A DNA stretch of 64,000 nt from UBA6168 sp041163745. Its GTDB lineage: Bacteria; Bacteroidota; Bacteroidia; Chitinophagales; Saprospiraceae. Both the position numbers and the translations under genes were made by a program. Below the pieces are notes generated by a model. That model had not been told where the DNA came from. It saw only the letters and a program-made list of their open reading frames with translations, and made no database searches. The stretch lies in NCBI GenBank assembly GCA_041163745.1, contig JBEAQU010000087.1:1-64000 (forward strand), given 5' to 3'. Position 1 is the first letter of the stretch, and the number at the start of each line of letters is the position of its first letter. Of the stretch, positions 16,630 through 26,900 are shown in pieces.

Positions 16630-17889
16630 TCAATGAAAATGCAGGACCGTATCCGCGATGATTTCGCAACAAGCCTCCAGCTGCTCCTGCGTCATGACCA
16701 ACGGAGGGGCGAAGCGGATGATGTTGCCGTGGGTTGGTTTCGCCAGCAAGCCGTTCTCCATCAGGGCCAGACAAAGGTTCCAGGCCAGATTCCCGTCCGG
16801 TCGGTCATTTACGACCACCGCATTGAGCAGGCCTTTCCCGCGCACCTCGGTGAGCAGCGCGGACCGGTCCCGCAAGTCCTGCATTCTTCGGCGGAACAGT
16901 TCCCCCAATCGGGTTGCGTTGGCCGCCAGCCCTTCGTCCTCCACAATCCGAAGGGCCTCCGTCGCCACAGCACAGGCCAGCGGGTTGCCGCCGAAGGTGG
17001 AGCCGTGCTCCCCCGGCCGGATGGTGAGCATGACCTCGTCGTCGGCCAGGACGGCCGAAACGGGAAGTATGCCACCCGACAGGGCTTTGCCGAGAATCAG
17101 GATGTCCGGCCTCGATTCGTACCGCCGCTGGCAGGAGGCCCCCTCGCAACCACAACGGCCGCAACAGGCCAACAGCCGCCCAGTCCGCGCTATTCCGGTC
17201 TGCACCTCGTCCGCCATGAAGAGCACGTTTGCCGCCGTGCATCGTTCCCGAACCCCCGGAAGGTATCCCTCGTCCGGGACGAACACTCCCGCTTCGCCTT
17301 GGACGGGTTCCACAAGGAAACCCGCCACATATGGGTCGCTCAGCGCCCGTTCCAGGGCCGGCAGGTCGTTGTAGGGAATCACCTCCACGCCGCCCAGCCA
17401 GGGGCCGTATCCTTCCCTTGCGGACGGGTCCAGGGAAGCGGAGATGACCGCCTGCGTGCGACCATGGAAATTGCCTTCCGCAAAGAGGATTTTCGCGGTA
17501 CCCTCGGGTAGACCTTTTACCTTGTACGCCCACTTCTTGCATAGTTTCATGGCCGTTTCCACCGCCTCCACCCCCGTGTTCATGGGCAGCACCTTGTCAT
17601 ACCCGAAATAACGCGTCACATATTCCGCGAACGGTCCCAACCGGTCGTTGTAAAAGGCCCTGGAGGTCAGGGTGAGCCTGGCCGCCTGCTCCGAAAGGGC
17701 TTTCAGCAGCCGCGGATGGCAATGCCCCTGGTTCACTGCGGAGTATGCGGACAGGAAATCGTAGTACCGACGGCCTGTCACATCCCATACAAATACCCCT
17801 TCGCCTCTTGCCAGCACCACCGGCAAGGGGTGGTAGTTGTGCGCACCATACCGGCCCTCCTGGTCCATGTACTGCGACGGGGTTGCCAT
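16630..17889 (-). CDS. rocD: Ornithine-oxo-acid aminotransferase
   Basis: 419 residues from ATG 17889; an upstream ATG at 17934 is possible, but MATPSQYM followed by YGAHNYHPLPVVL fits the usual start of the family. PLP-dependent class III aminotransferase that converts ornithine and 2-oxoglutarate to glutamate semialdehyde and glutamate in arginine/proline metabolism. Visible features: NTGVEAVETAMKL, the EGNFHGRTQAVIS segment, the ADEVQTGIARTG motif, and the PLP lysine in LILGKALSGG. Odd: a cysteine-rich stretch (CCGRCGCEGASC) lies between the DEVQTG motif and the lysine, where many homologues have a short linker. It stands alone, divergent from tatD. Confidence 0.93.
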   Translation of the reverse strand: MATPSQYMDQEGRYGAHNYHPLPVVLARGEGVFVWDVTGRRYYDFLSAYSAVNQGHCHPRLLKALSEQAARLTLTSRAFYNDRLGPFAEYVTRYFGYDKVLPMNTGVEAVETAMKLCKKWAYKVKGLPEGTAKILFAEGNFHGRTQAVISASLDPSAREGYGPWLGGVEVIPYNDLPALERALSDPYVAGFLVEPVQGEAGVFVPDEGYLPGVRERCTAANVLFMADEVQTGIARTGRLLACCGRCGCEGASCQRRYESRPDILILGKALSGGILPVSAVLADDEVMLTIRPGEHGSTFGGNPLACAVATEALRIVEDEGLAANATRLGELFRRRMQDLRDRSALLTEVRGKGLLNAVVVNDRPDGNLAWNLCLALMENGLLAKPTHGNIIRFAPPLVMTQEQLEACCEIIADTVLHFH

Positions 17890-18127
17890 ATCATGGTCCC
17901 GCTCCTTCGTTTCCGTCTTGTCCGTCAAATGCATAAGCTGTATTTTTGGTTTCTTACTACCCGCTACCCCGCCATGCCACGACATCCTTTTTCCAACGCA
18001 GGCGACCGGCTAGGGTTTCCCCAAAGATACCGGTTCCGACGGACAAAGGACACCTTCCGCCGTTCAACAGTGTGCCTTCCCAAGCAGCTCCGGCCCTCAG
18101 AGTAAGGATTTTGCCGCCAACTAGCCT

Positions 18128-18135
18128 ATATTTGC
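18128..18135 (+). promoter_or_regulatory. Candidate -7 box upstream of tatD
   Basis: TATATTTG matches the Bacteroidota -7 consensus and lies 70 bases before the tatD ATG. No good -33 TTG at the expected distance. Confidence 0.35.
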
Positions 18136-18197
18136 TGTCCGGCGGCGGGGCGCAGGCCGCCCTGACTTCAAGTCCCGCCGGACCAACCTTCGCCTCC

Positions 18198-18959
18198 ATG
18201 TACATAGACACCCATGCCCATCTGTACCTGCCTGCGTTCGATGCGGACCGCGATGCCGTGCTGGCCAGCGCCCTGGCAGCCGGCGTGGAACGCATCTACC
18301 TTCCCAACATTGACCTTGCCTCCGTAGAACCCATGCTGGCCTTGTCGGACACCTTCCCGCAGACCTGTTATCCTATGTTGGGCCTGCATCCCTGTTCCGT
18401 CGGGGAGGACTTCCGCGCTGTACTCCGCTCGCTCGAAGAATGGTGGGCTGAGAAATCCTTTTGTGCCGTCGGCGAGATCGGGATGGACTTGCATTGGGAC
18501 AAACGCTTCCGACAGCAACAGGCCGAAGCCTTCCTCATACAGACCCGGTGGGCCATGGACCGGTCGCTGCCCATCGTCATTCACTCCCGGGATGCCACCG
18601 AACCCCTGATTGAACTGCTGGAACCGCTACGGGGACCTGCGCTGCGCGGAGTTTTCCACTGCTTCTCCGGTACCGCGGACCAAGCCCGGCGAATCGTCGG
18701 GCTCGGCTTCCTGCTCGGCATAGGCGGTGTGCTCACATATAAGAAATCAGACCTGCCGGCGGCGCTGGCCGACATCCCCCTTGACGCCCTCGTGCTGGAA
18801 ACTGACGCACCCTATCTACCGCCGGTGCCTCACCGCGGAAAACGGAACGAAAGCGCTTACCTCCCGTTGGTGGCGGAACGCCTCTCCGCATTGTACGGCA
18901 TTGAAACCGCAGATGTTGCCGCCGCCACCACCCGTAACGCCCTCCGGCTGTTCGGCTGA
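18198..18959 (+). CDS. TatD family metal-dependent DNase
   Basis: 253 residues. The ATG at 18198 is chosen because MYIDTHAHL is the canonical TatD start; the frame upstream of it encodes nothing family-like. Metal ligands are visible: DTHAHL near the N-terminus, GEIGMDLHW, the histidine in IVIHSRD, the histidine in GVFHCFSG, and the aspartate in LETDAPYLPP. TatD proteins are cytoplasmic TIM-barrel 3'-5' exonucleases or phosphoesterases linked to DNA repair and turnover. Single gene, followed by tRNA-Ser. Confidence 0.93.
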   Translation: MYIDTHAHLYLPAFDADRDAVLASALAAGVERIYLPNIDLASVEPMLALSDTFPQTCYPMLGLHPCSVGEDFRAVLRSLEEWWAEKSFCAVGEIGMDLHWDKRFRQQQAEAFLIQTRWAMDRSLPIVIHSRDATEPLIELLEPLRGPALRGVFHCFSGTADQARRIVGLGFLLGIGGVLTYKKSDLPAALADIPLDALVLETDAPYLPPVPHRGKRNESAYLPLVAERLSALYGIETADVAAATTRNALRLFG

Positions 18960-19192
18960 CGGAATAACATCGCCATACCGGCCTGAGACAACGATGCCGC
19001 CCCCTTTGTCCTCCCTGCACCATCCGAAGACCGGCAGACCGCAACATGCTTCGCCGCAAAAATTTTCTAATAAAACTGACTAGCAACTAAAATTCTTTGA
19101 ATTGTTCCATCTTTTTACAATTTTTGCACCGCCTGTAAAGCGGGCGAGCGGCACACCGGGAATCACTACCGGATGCTCGCTACCGAAAGCAT

Positions 19193-19280
19193 GGAGAGAT
19201 GGCCGAGTGGTCGAAGGCGCACGCCTGGAAAGTGTGTATACCTCAAAAGGGTATCGAGGGTTCGAATCCCTCTCTCTCCG
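19193..19280 (+). tRNA. tRNA-Ser (GGA)
   Basis: 88 nt, long-variable-arm (class II) tRNA. The acceptor stem GGAGAGA pairs with TCTCTCC; discriminator G. The anticodon stem CACGC/GTGTG holds loop CTGGAAA, anticodon GGA. The variable arm is around GTATACC...GGGTATC; the T arm is GAGGG-TTCGAAT-CCCTC. The sequence continues CC after the discriminator, so CCA is not fully encoded. Confidence 0.95.
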
Positions 19281-19393
19281 CCTTTTGTTCACTGGCTGCT
19301 ACGGATCCCGTTACCGACTCCTCCCGTGATTCGCAGCCATCCGATTCATCCAATCCTACGATCAACTAATTTTAAACGTAAAATTTTACGACT

Positions 19394-20227
19394 ATGCGCA
19401 AATTATCAGCTCTCATGCTTGTCTTAGGCCTGGTGGTAGTCACCGCGATCCGGACAAACGCCCAGGACTTGGGCGGAACCGACACGACCGTACAAACGCT
19501 TTCCGACCAGCCGACCGACACGCAGGCGGTAATGGAAGAACCGGTCGAAGCGGAAACCATGGCGGTGGAAGAAGCCGCACCCGCCGAGGAAGCCTCCGGA
19601 TTCCAAGTGCTGAAGGAGAAGTTCATCCAGGGCGGTTGGGACTTCATGCTCCCCATCCTGCTGTGCCTGATCATCGGGCTCGCCCTGAGCATCGAACGCA
19701 TCATCACCCTCAACATCGCTTCCGTCAATACGGAGAAACTCCTTTCCAGAGTGGATGACAAACTCAAGGGAGGTGATGTCAACGGCGCCATGGAAGTCTG
19801 TCGCTCCACCCAAGGCCCGGCTGCCAGCGTGCTCTACGAAGGGCTACGCAACACCGGCAACGGCGCCGATGCCGTCGAAAAGGCCATCGTAGCCTACGGC
19901 AGCGTCCAAATGGGTATGCTCGAGAAGGGGCTGGTCTGGATCTCGCTGATCATTGCGCTCGCACCTATGCTCGGCTTCTTCGGTACGGTCATCGGGATGG
20001 TCGAAGCGTTCGACAACATCGAACGCGTGGGTGACATCTCCCCGACCATCGTCGCCGGGGGTATCAAGGTGGCCCTGTTGACCACCGTATTCGGTCTGAT
20101 CGTCGCCATGATCATGCAGGTTCTCTACAACTACATCGTGGACAAAATCGATTCCATCACAAACAAGATGGAAGAGGCTTCCGTCACGCTGGTGGATATG
20201 CTGGTCACCAACGAAATCCTTAAATAA
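19394..20227 (+). CDS. exbB: MotA/TolQ/ExbB proton channel family protein
   Basis: 277 residues. Residues 1-24 look like a signal peptide ending in TNAQ, followed by an acidic, alanine-rich linker to about 70. Membrane segments are at about 82-101, 180-204 and 218-246. The motif GFFGTVIGMVEAF around 194-206 and the GGIKVALLTTVFGLIVA stretch are typical of ExbB/TolQ. With ExbD it forms the inner-membrane proton-driven stator that energises TonB-type transport or related work. First gene of a four-gene operon (15-base gap to the next). Confidence 0.92.
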   Translation: MRKLSALMLVLGLVVVTAIRTNAQDLGGTDTTVQTLSDQPTDTQAVMEEPVEAETMAVEEAAPAEEASGFQVLKEKFIQGGWDFMLPILLCLIIGLALSIERIITLNIASVNTEKLLSRVDDKLKGGDVNGAMEVCRSTQGPAASVLYEGLRNTGNGADAVEKAIVAYGSVQMGMLEKGLVWISLIIALAPMLGFFGTVIGMVEAFDNIERVGDISPTIVAGGIKVALLTTVFGLIVAMIMQVLYNYIVDKIDSITNKMEEASVTLVDMLVTNEILK

Positions 20228-20242
20228 TTAAAGATAACCGCT

Positions 20243-20719
20243 ATGTCATATAAATTCCTTGCTAAGAACGGTCCCCTGCTCGGCTTCGGGATTTCCATCT
20301 TATGCATCCTCATCGCGGTCATCCCTATCCTGGGTGGCCAGGAAGCCCTCTCCCTCATACCGGAAAAGCAACAGGCCTTTTCTCCCGAGGGAAACATTTT
20401 CTATCCCAGCATCTATGTGGCAGGATTCCTGCTGATCGCCTCCGTCGCCTTGGCCGTTCTTCTCAGTCTGGCCAAGGTGCTGACCAACCTGAAAGCCTCG
20501 ACCAAAGGACTCCTGGGCTTCGGCCTCCTCGTTGTCCTTTTCCTGGCATTCTACGCCACCGCCAGCTCGGACATCCCCGAGTCGCTGTCCAGGTTCGAGG
20601 TCTCCGACGCCATCTACAAGGTTGTGGGTGCAGGTATCACGCTTACCATGACCCTCGGATTCGGTTCCGTCCTGCTGATCGTACTGATGGAATTATGGGG
20701 CTTTGTTAAAAACAAATAA
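20243..20719 (+). CDS. Conserved membrane protein of the exbB-exbD operon
   Basis: 158 residues with hydrophobic segments at about 11-30, 56-82, 90-108 and 130-152, so three to four membrane passes. It has no recognisable catalytic motif. Its position between exbB and two exbD genes, with only a 3-base gap to the next gene, suggests an accessory subunit of that proton channel. Such an interposed protein is common in Bacteroidota exb operons. Function unknown. Confidence 0.8.
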   Translation: MSYKFLAKNGPLLGFGISILCILIAVIPILGGQEALSLIPEKQQAFSPEGNIFYPSIYVAGFLLIASVALAVLLSLAKVLTNLKASTKGLLGFGLLVVLFLAFYATASSDIPESLSRFEVSDAIYKVVGAGITLTMTLGFGSVLLIVLMELWGFVKNK

Positions 20720-20722
20720 GAT

Positions 20723-21274
20723 ATGGCGAAGAACACCAAATCCCGTCCCGAAATCAATGCCAGCTCCATGGCGGACATCGCCTTTCTGCTGCTGGTCTTT
20801 TTCCTGGTCACAACGACCATCGACGTGGAACGGGGTATCACGGTACGCCTTCCGGAATGGTCCGAAGAACCACCGGAGGAACTCAACCTGAAAAAGCGGA
20901 ACATCTTCTCCGTATTGGTCAACGCCCAGAACCAACTGCTGGTGCGCGGTGAACTCGCCGAAGTGTCCGACCTCCGTGAAAGAGCCAAGGAGTTCATCAT
21001 GAACCCTAACGCGGATCCTGAACTCGCCGAGGCACCGAACAGCGCCATCATCTCGTTGAAAAACGACCGCGGTACCAAGTACTCCGTCTACATCGAGGTA
21101 TACAACGAACTGAAGGCCGCCTACAATGAGCTCTGGGATGAGGAGTCCATGCGCATGTACGGTGTACATTACAGCGATGATATGCCGAAGGCCAAGAAAG
21201 AGAAGATCAAGGAAAAAATACCGTTTGTGCTTTCTGAGGCCGAGCCCACTGCGTTCGGTGAGGAAGCCAGGTAG
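20723..21274 (+). CDS. exbD: Biopolymer transport protein ExbD (first copy)
   Basis: 183 residues. A short cytoplasmic start is followed by the single membrane helix ASSMADIAFLLLVFFLVTT, which holds the conserved proton-carrying aspartate (MADIAF), and then a periplasmic domain. It is longer than typical ExbD (about 140) and has a charged lysine/glutamate-rich tail. Partner of the ExbB encoded two genes upstream. Confidence 0.92.
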   Translation: MAKNTKSRPEINASSMADIAFLLLVFFLVTTTIDVERGITVRLPEWSEEPPEELNLKKRNIFSVLVNAQNQLLVRGELAEVSDLRERAKEFIMNPNADPELAEAPNSAIISLKNDRGTKYSVYIEVYNELKAAYNELWDEESMRMYGVHYSDDMPKAKKEKIKEKIPFVLSEAEPTAFGEEAR

Positions 21275-21316
21275 GTTTTCCGGCTCCCGCTCCTGTCATG
21301 TTCTAAACCTTGCACT

Positions 21317-21793
21317 ATGTCAAAGTTCAAGAAAAAAAGAGGTAACGCAACGCCGGCCATCTCAACCGCATCGCTGCCGGACATCGTGTTCATCCTCCTG
21401 TTCTTCTTTATGGTCATCACCAAGATGAGGGAAACCGAACTGCTCGTGAAGGTACAGGTGCCGCAAGCCACCGAACTGGAAAAGCTGGAACAAAAATCCC
21501 TCGTCCACTATATCTACATCGGAAGACCGCACGAACGGTATGCCAGCCTCTACGGTACGGCACCCCGTATCCAGCTGGCTGACAAATTCGCGGAAGTGTC
21601 GGATCTGGCTCTCTTTGTGGAAAACCACAAGCAATCCGTTCAGGCCAACCTGCGCAATCGTATCACCTCTTCCCTCCGGGTGGACGGCGACATCACCATG
21701 GGCATCGTCCAGGATGTCAAGACCCGTCTGCGCAAATTGGGACAGCTCAAAGTGAACTACGCCTCCCGTAAAAGGGCGGAAGACAAGGATTGA
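21317..21793 (+). CDS. exbD: Biopolymer transport protein ExbD (second copy)
   Basis: 158 residues. The helix SLPDIVFILLFFFMVITKM contains the conserved aspartate; a periplasmic domain follows. It differs strongly from the first ExbD outside the helix, so the two probably form a heteromeric unit rather than being a recent duplication. Last gene of the operon; a strong terminator follows within 20 bases. Confidence 0.92.
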   Translation: MSKFKKKRGNATPAISTASLPDIVFILLFFFMVITKMRETELLVKVQVPQATELEKLEQKSLVHYIYIGRPHERYASLYGTAPRIQLADKFAEVSDLALFVENHKQSVQANLRNRITSSLRVDGDITMGIVQDVKTRLRKLGQLKVNYASRKRAEDKD

Positions 21794-21813
21794 GCGTCAT
21801 GCTACGGACTCCC

Positions 21814-21858
21814 AAAAAAAAAATCTCCGCCACATAGCTGTCGCGGAGATTTTTTTTT
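21814..21858 (+). terminator. Rho-independent terminator of the exb operon
   Basis: Stem AATCTCCGC / GCGGAGATT with a 12-base loop, flanked by an A-run before and a T-run of eight or more after. The A/T flanks make it symmetrical, so it may also stop transcription arriving on the minus strand from 21918. Confidence 0.9.
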
Positions 21859-21917
21859 ACCCCTTTTCAAGGATTTCTTTTTTCGGGAGCGCGTTCGGAA
21901 ATCTTTCCGCCCCCACC

Positions 21918-22358
21918 CTACCGCAAACGGTCCATTGATTTCACCAACTGGTCGTCTTTGAAAACATGCCGAACGGCCAGCAAATCGAAAACCACCGTCA
22001 GCACCGCCAGGAATATGCCGAGCCCGGGACCGATTTCCTCCACACTCCGGATGACATCCTCCCGCAGCACCATGACCCCGCCCAACAGCATACCTACCAA
22101 TTGCAACAGGATCGCAGCATATCCCAGCCGCATTTGCAGCCGACGGCGACGGTACAGGAAGATGGCTGCCAGGGAAAGGATGCCCGTTCCGGCGAACAAT
22201 GCCTGCATCACCAGGTGGTCGGCCGCCTCGAATATGCCGTCCGAGAACACACCCTGCTTCTCACCGTCCAGGCCGATGATCACAAACGGTGTCAGCAGGG
22301 TGCCCGCTGCACCGGATACCGCCAGGAAAAAATAGAGCGTTTGTATGCGTTGTATCAT
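21918..22358 (-). CDS. DUF4293 family membrane protein
   Basis: 146 residues with four hydrophobic segments (about 7-28, 48-68, 75-97, 110-130). The MIQRIQTLYFFLA start and the DxLVKSMDRLR end are the signature of the Bacteroidota-specific DUF4293 family. Function unknown. Divergent from the FAD oxidoreductase, convergent with the exb operon. Confidence 0.85.
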   Translation of the reverse strand: MIQRIQTLYFFLAVSGAAGTLLTPFVIIGLDGEKQGVFSDGIFEAADHLVMQALFAGTGILSLAAIFLYRRRRLQMRLGYAAILLQLVGMLLGGVMVLREDVIRSVEEIGPGLGIFLAVLTVVFDLLAVRHVFKDDQLVKSMDRLR

Positions 22359-22730
22359 CTCCTTATGTTTGTGGAATGGAAGGAACGAATGACAATCGGA
22401 ACATGTCCGTCTTTTTCAACCGACCGCCATTCCCTTGGTCTCATTCCGTCAGCCACAATCATACCACAAAGATAGGTCATTGCCAGTATAATTGGCCATC
22501 TTTTGAAAACGACGTCTCGGCGCTGTACTCCAGCCAACCGGCCCCCGGGGCAGCATCCGGTCGAATACCACCTGCCGCTGCGGACACAAAAGGTATTGTC
22601 GCGCATGCTCATGCCATACCTTTCAAAGTATGCGTCAGACAAACCCCCTTGGACTTGTGCTCCGCTGAAATCAAGCAAATCCGCATACCTCTCCGATCGA
22701 GATGCGATCTCCATTCAATTCGATTCCCAT
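22359..22730. other. Divergent intergenic region
   Basis: Separates DUF4293 (minus) from the FAD oxidoreductase (plus). It contains TATCTTTG on the minus strand (22474-22467), a -7 box match about 110 bases upstream of the DUF4293 start; no clear -33. No gene seen. Confidence 0.5.
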
Positions 22731-23918
22731 ATGGAACAAATCAGTATTTGGGAAAAGGAAACCTTCCTTCCGCCCTCCGATGTGGTCATCATAGGAGCGG
22801 GTATCGTCGGACTTTCAACCGCCATCGCGCTGAAGCGACACGATCCGACCTGCCGTGTGTCCGTCCTCGAGCGGGGCAGCCTTCCATCGGGCGCCAGCAC
22901 CAAAAACGCCGGGTTCGCCTGTTTCGGCAGCCTGTCGGAAATACTGGACGACCTGGACAGGATGCCGGCGGACGCCGTGTTCCAACTGATCCGGAAAAGA
23001 TACCTCGGCTTGGAAGAACTGCGCAACCTCATCGGGGACGACCGCATGGACTTCCGACCCTGTGGTGGTTACGAAATCTTTTCCGACCGGGACAAGGACG
23101 CTTGCTCCCATTGCCTGGACCAGCTGGACACGGTCAACCTCCTGCTCCGGGAAATTACCGGCCGGCCGGATACTTTCGAGCTCGTTTCCTCCGGTCAGAT
23201 CCGCAACTTCGGCTTCCGACAGGTGCATGCCATGTTGTTCAACCGATCTGAAGGACACCTGCATAGCGGAAAAATGATGAAATCCCTGATCGGAATCACC
23301 CATGCCCTGGACATCCCTGTATTATGGGGACTTCCTGTCACGGAAGTCCGGGAGGAAGACCGCAAGGTCAGCGTACGAACCCTGCCGGGATGGTCTCTGG
23401 AAGCATCCTGTGTGCTGATCGCGACCAACGGATTCGCCCGGCAATTCCTACCGGACCTCCCGCTGTTTCCGGCACGCAATCAGGTCCTGGTCACCAAACC
23501 GCTGAGCTCCTTGCCTTTTCAAGGAACCTTTCACTACGACCGCGGCTATGTCTACTTCCGGGACGTTCCCGGCCCCGTTCCCGGATCCTCCCGGGTTCTG
23601 CTGGGCGGTGCCCGCCACCTGGCCGCCGACCGGGAATCGACGGATCGGTTCGGCCTGACGCCGGATATACAGGCTTTCCTGACGGACCTGCTTCATTCCA
23701 CCATCCTGCCCGATTCATCAGTGGATATCGATTATTGGTGGAGCGGAATCCTGGGCGTGGGACCGGAAAAATCGCCGATTGTCTCTTTCCGGACCGACCG
23801 GATTGCCTGCGCCGTCCGGATGGGCGGTATGGGTGTGGCCATCGGTACGCTTATCGGACAAGAGGCTGCTGGCATGATATGGGAGAAACTGCGTGGCAAT
23901 CCCTGGGTTCATATTTGA
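22731..23918 (+). CDS. FAD-dependent oxidoreductase (DAO family)
   Basis: 395 residues from ATG 22731, chosen because the Rossmann FAD-binding motif (DVVIIGAGIVGLSTAIAL, ending in VLERG) then lies near residues 17-45. Further DAO features are GASTKNAGFACFGS just after it and, at the C-terminus, WWSGILGVGPEKSPIV and the GMGVAIGTLIGQEAA FAD-ribityl motif. The family oxidises amino acids or other amines; the substrate cannot be read from the sequence. It converges on the helicase gene. Confidence 0.87.
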   Translation: MEQISIWEKETFLPPSDVVIIGAGIVGLSTAIALKRHDPTCRVSVLERGSLPSGASTKNAGFACFGSLSEILDDLDRMPADAVFQLIRKRYLGLEELRNLIGDDRMDFRPCGGYEIFSDRDKDACSHCLDQLDTVNLLLREITGRPDTFELVSSGQIRNFGFRQVHAMLFNRSEGHLHSGKMMKSLIGITHALDIPVLWGLPVTEVREEDRKVSVRTLPGWSLEASCVLIATNGFARQFLPDLPLFPARNQVLVTKPLSSLPFQGTFHYDRGYVYFRDVPGPVPGSSRVLLGGARHLAADRESTDRFGLTPDIQAFLTDLLHSTILPDSSVDIDYWWSGILGVGPEKSPIVSFRTDRIACAVRMGGMGVAIGTLIGQEAAGMIWEKLRGNPWVHI

Positions 23919-23947
23919 ACGGGAAGCGGAGCGGACGGCGCTTACCT

Positions 23948-26900
23948 TCAACCCACTCCATCCGGCCATACGAAACGGAAGACCCTGCCTTCCGGAATGT
24001 GATGTATCCAAAGGGTGGCGGAATTCCGGCCATCCTCTCCCTTGAGTTGTTCGGCTGCCATCGACAACCAGTACAATGCCTGTCGCCAAGGTTGTTGCCG
24101 CTGTCGGTTTTCGCTGGAAAATCCGACCAGATGCGAAACCAGGTGAAGCGATCGGCCGGTATCCAGCAATTCGTCCACCACGCCGTCGTATCGCCGCAAG
24201 CCTTGCCGCAACGAAACCGGGTACAACGGAAACCGCCGGATGACGGAACGGTATGGTAGTTCCGCAATCGCCCGGAACTTGTCCAGCCGGTCCGCCACCA
24301 CGGTGGCCAAGTCCTGGTCATCCGGCAGCATCCGCTCCAACAGCTCCTCGCGGAGCGATCCGGTCGCCGCAGACGTCCCCGCATCGGCGACCAAGAGGAC
24401 GGACCGGATGGCCACCGCAAGGGCTTCGGCAGCACCCGGTTCCAGCGGCGGAGCATAGACATAGCTTCCGTCCGGTTCCCTGCCAGGCCATCCCGCACTT
24501 TCCTGCCCCAGCGCGAAGGGCGGATGAATCCGCTTGCCTGCGCGCTGCCCCAGGAAATACATGGTCTCTTCCGCCGGCTCCCGATCGGCCATGTCTCTGT
24601 CGAACACATACGTGTGCATTGCCACCGGTATCTTTTTCCCATTCCATTCCGGCCAGCCCGCATGCGGTGTCCCTTCCGGCAATCCGTCCGGTGTCCCACC
24701 GGCATCCGATGGGAACAACGGGGTTGGCTTCCCGCTCCCCCCGTACACCCGCTCCAGCCATTCAGGGGCCTCCCCGCGGACCGGCAACACGAGGTAATCC
24801 CGCGCCCGCGTGATACCGACGTACAGCAGTCTGGCTTCCTCCGCCAACGCTTCCTCCCGCTTTCGCTGCCTGGCTTCGGAATTCGCCAACCGCGCCGCCA
24901 ACACGGAATTGGCAAACAGATTGGCGTACGGATTGACCCAACACCGCAACCATCGACCGGCCAACACATCGTCCATATCCGGCACCTCCGTGTCCGCCGG
25001 CATCACCGAAACACCCCAGACCTCATCCGACAGCCGGGCCTCAAGACCGAAACAAATCGTCACCGGGTACTCCAGCCCTTTGCTTTTATGATAGGTCAAC
25101 ACATTCACGGCCTGCTGATGGTCTCCGGAACCTTGCAGATCGGTACCGCTTCGCTCCAAATCCTGCAACCAAATCAGAAAACCCGCCAAGGAGGCGGCCC
25201 GCTGCAGCCGATGACAAGCGTCCTCATACCTTTGGGCAAGCTGGCATAGCACATCCACATTCGCCATCCGTTGGGCAGCGTTGCCCCAAGCCGCCATTAC
25301 CCTTCTCAATTCCATTTCCTCCAACAGGATGGCCAAGGTCTCCGCCGTGGACAGGGCCGCCACCGTCATCCGCAACTCTTTCAACCGCTTGATGAACGGT
25401 CGACGCTCTCCCCAACGGTATTCCGGCAATTCCCCCGCCGCCTGCTGGCGGTCCAGAAAATCCAGCCGGTCCTCCACCACGGATTCCAACGCCATACCCT
25501 CCGCCAATACCATGATCTCCGCCGTGGACAAGGGATCGTAGCGGTTGAGCAGAAAACGCAGACAGGCAATGACCAGCCTCGCTTCCGCCGTCCCCGTCAG
25601 CCCCGTCCGGGAAATCGCCGCCCGCAGCCCCGCCCGGTGCAGCGCCTCGGCCATCTCCTGACACTCGTTGTTGGTACGACATAAGATCGCCACGTCCCCC
25701 GCGATGGCCGGACGCGGATGCCCGGGCCGCCCTTTGGGCACCACCTGCCAGCCTTCGGCCAGACGCTCGTGCAATGCCTCCGCCAATGCCCGCATGAACC
25801 ATTCCTTGCGTGGCTTTTTCCCTCCTCCCTCCACCTCGAAATGCCAATGCTGCAAGGCCTCCCCCATCCCCGGCGGATCGGCCGGCACGGTGGCATACCC
25901 CGATACCGCCTGTTTGCGACGCTTCGGACGCAATACCACCTGTTCCCGGGACATGTTCGGAAAAGCACGCGTGAACACCGCATTGGTGAACCAGACGATG
26001 TCCTCCCGCGACCGCCAGGAATCCGACAGTATATTCTCCGGTAACAAGCCTCCCTGCCTTTGGATGACGGCTTCCATCAAGGCAGGATCCGCCCCCCGGA
26101 AACCGTAGATGCTCTGCTTGGGGTCGCCCACCCAGACCGCATGCCGGGCCAGCCTCGACAGCTTCAGAAAGATGGACAGCTGCAAGGGGCTCGTATCCTG
26201 GAACTCGTCCACCATCAACAGGTCCGTCTCCTCCGCCATGACCTCCCGAACCGAAGGCTGGTCCAGCAAACGGTTGACCATGACCTCCATATCCGTATAG
26301 TCTATGATACCCCGCGAATGCTTGTACCGGTCGTATTCCGTAATCGCCAGCCCGGCTATGTCGAACAACTGACGCTGGAATGACCGGATGTCCGCATGAA
26401 ACTGCCCGTGCGCCAGATGGGTGTTGGCAAATTCCTTCAGCGGCTCCAACAGCTCCCGACTGCTCATGGCCGGTTCCAACTTGCCCAACCGGGCCCACTC
26501 ATACCAAGGAAGCGCTTCCTGACGCTCCATGATCGCCCATAGCCGGTCCAGCTGATGCAGGACCTCCCCTGTTTTCTTCGTCCGATCCGCTGCGTTCTCC
26601 TTCAGGGACTTCCTCGCGATATCCAACCGGTCTTTCAATTCCTCCGTCCATTCCGATGCAGTCCTGCCATCCACCGGGTCCAGTAGTTCCAGAAAGGTTG
26701 CCACGGAAAGGTCTCCGCTGCGCGCCAGGTCCTCCGGACCGATTCCGTTGGAGCGGGCCGCCTCCGTCAATGTCTTCAACAGGCTTCTCCAATCCGTCGT
26801 ATGATAGGGTTCCTTTTGCAAACCGAGCCGCTCCGACAATTCCTCCAGCACCGTGATACGCTCGTCCGTCAGCACCGTCGCCAGGGATTGGTTGAACAAC

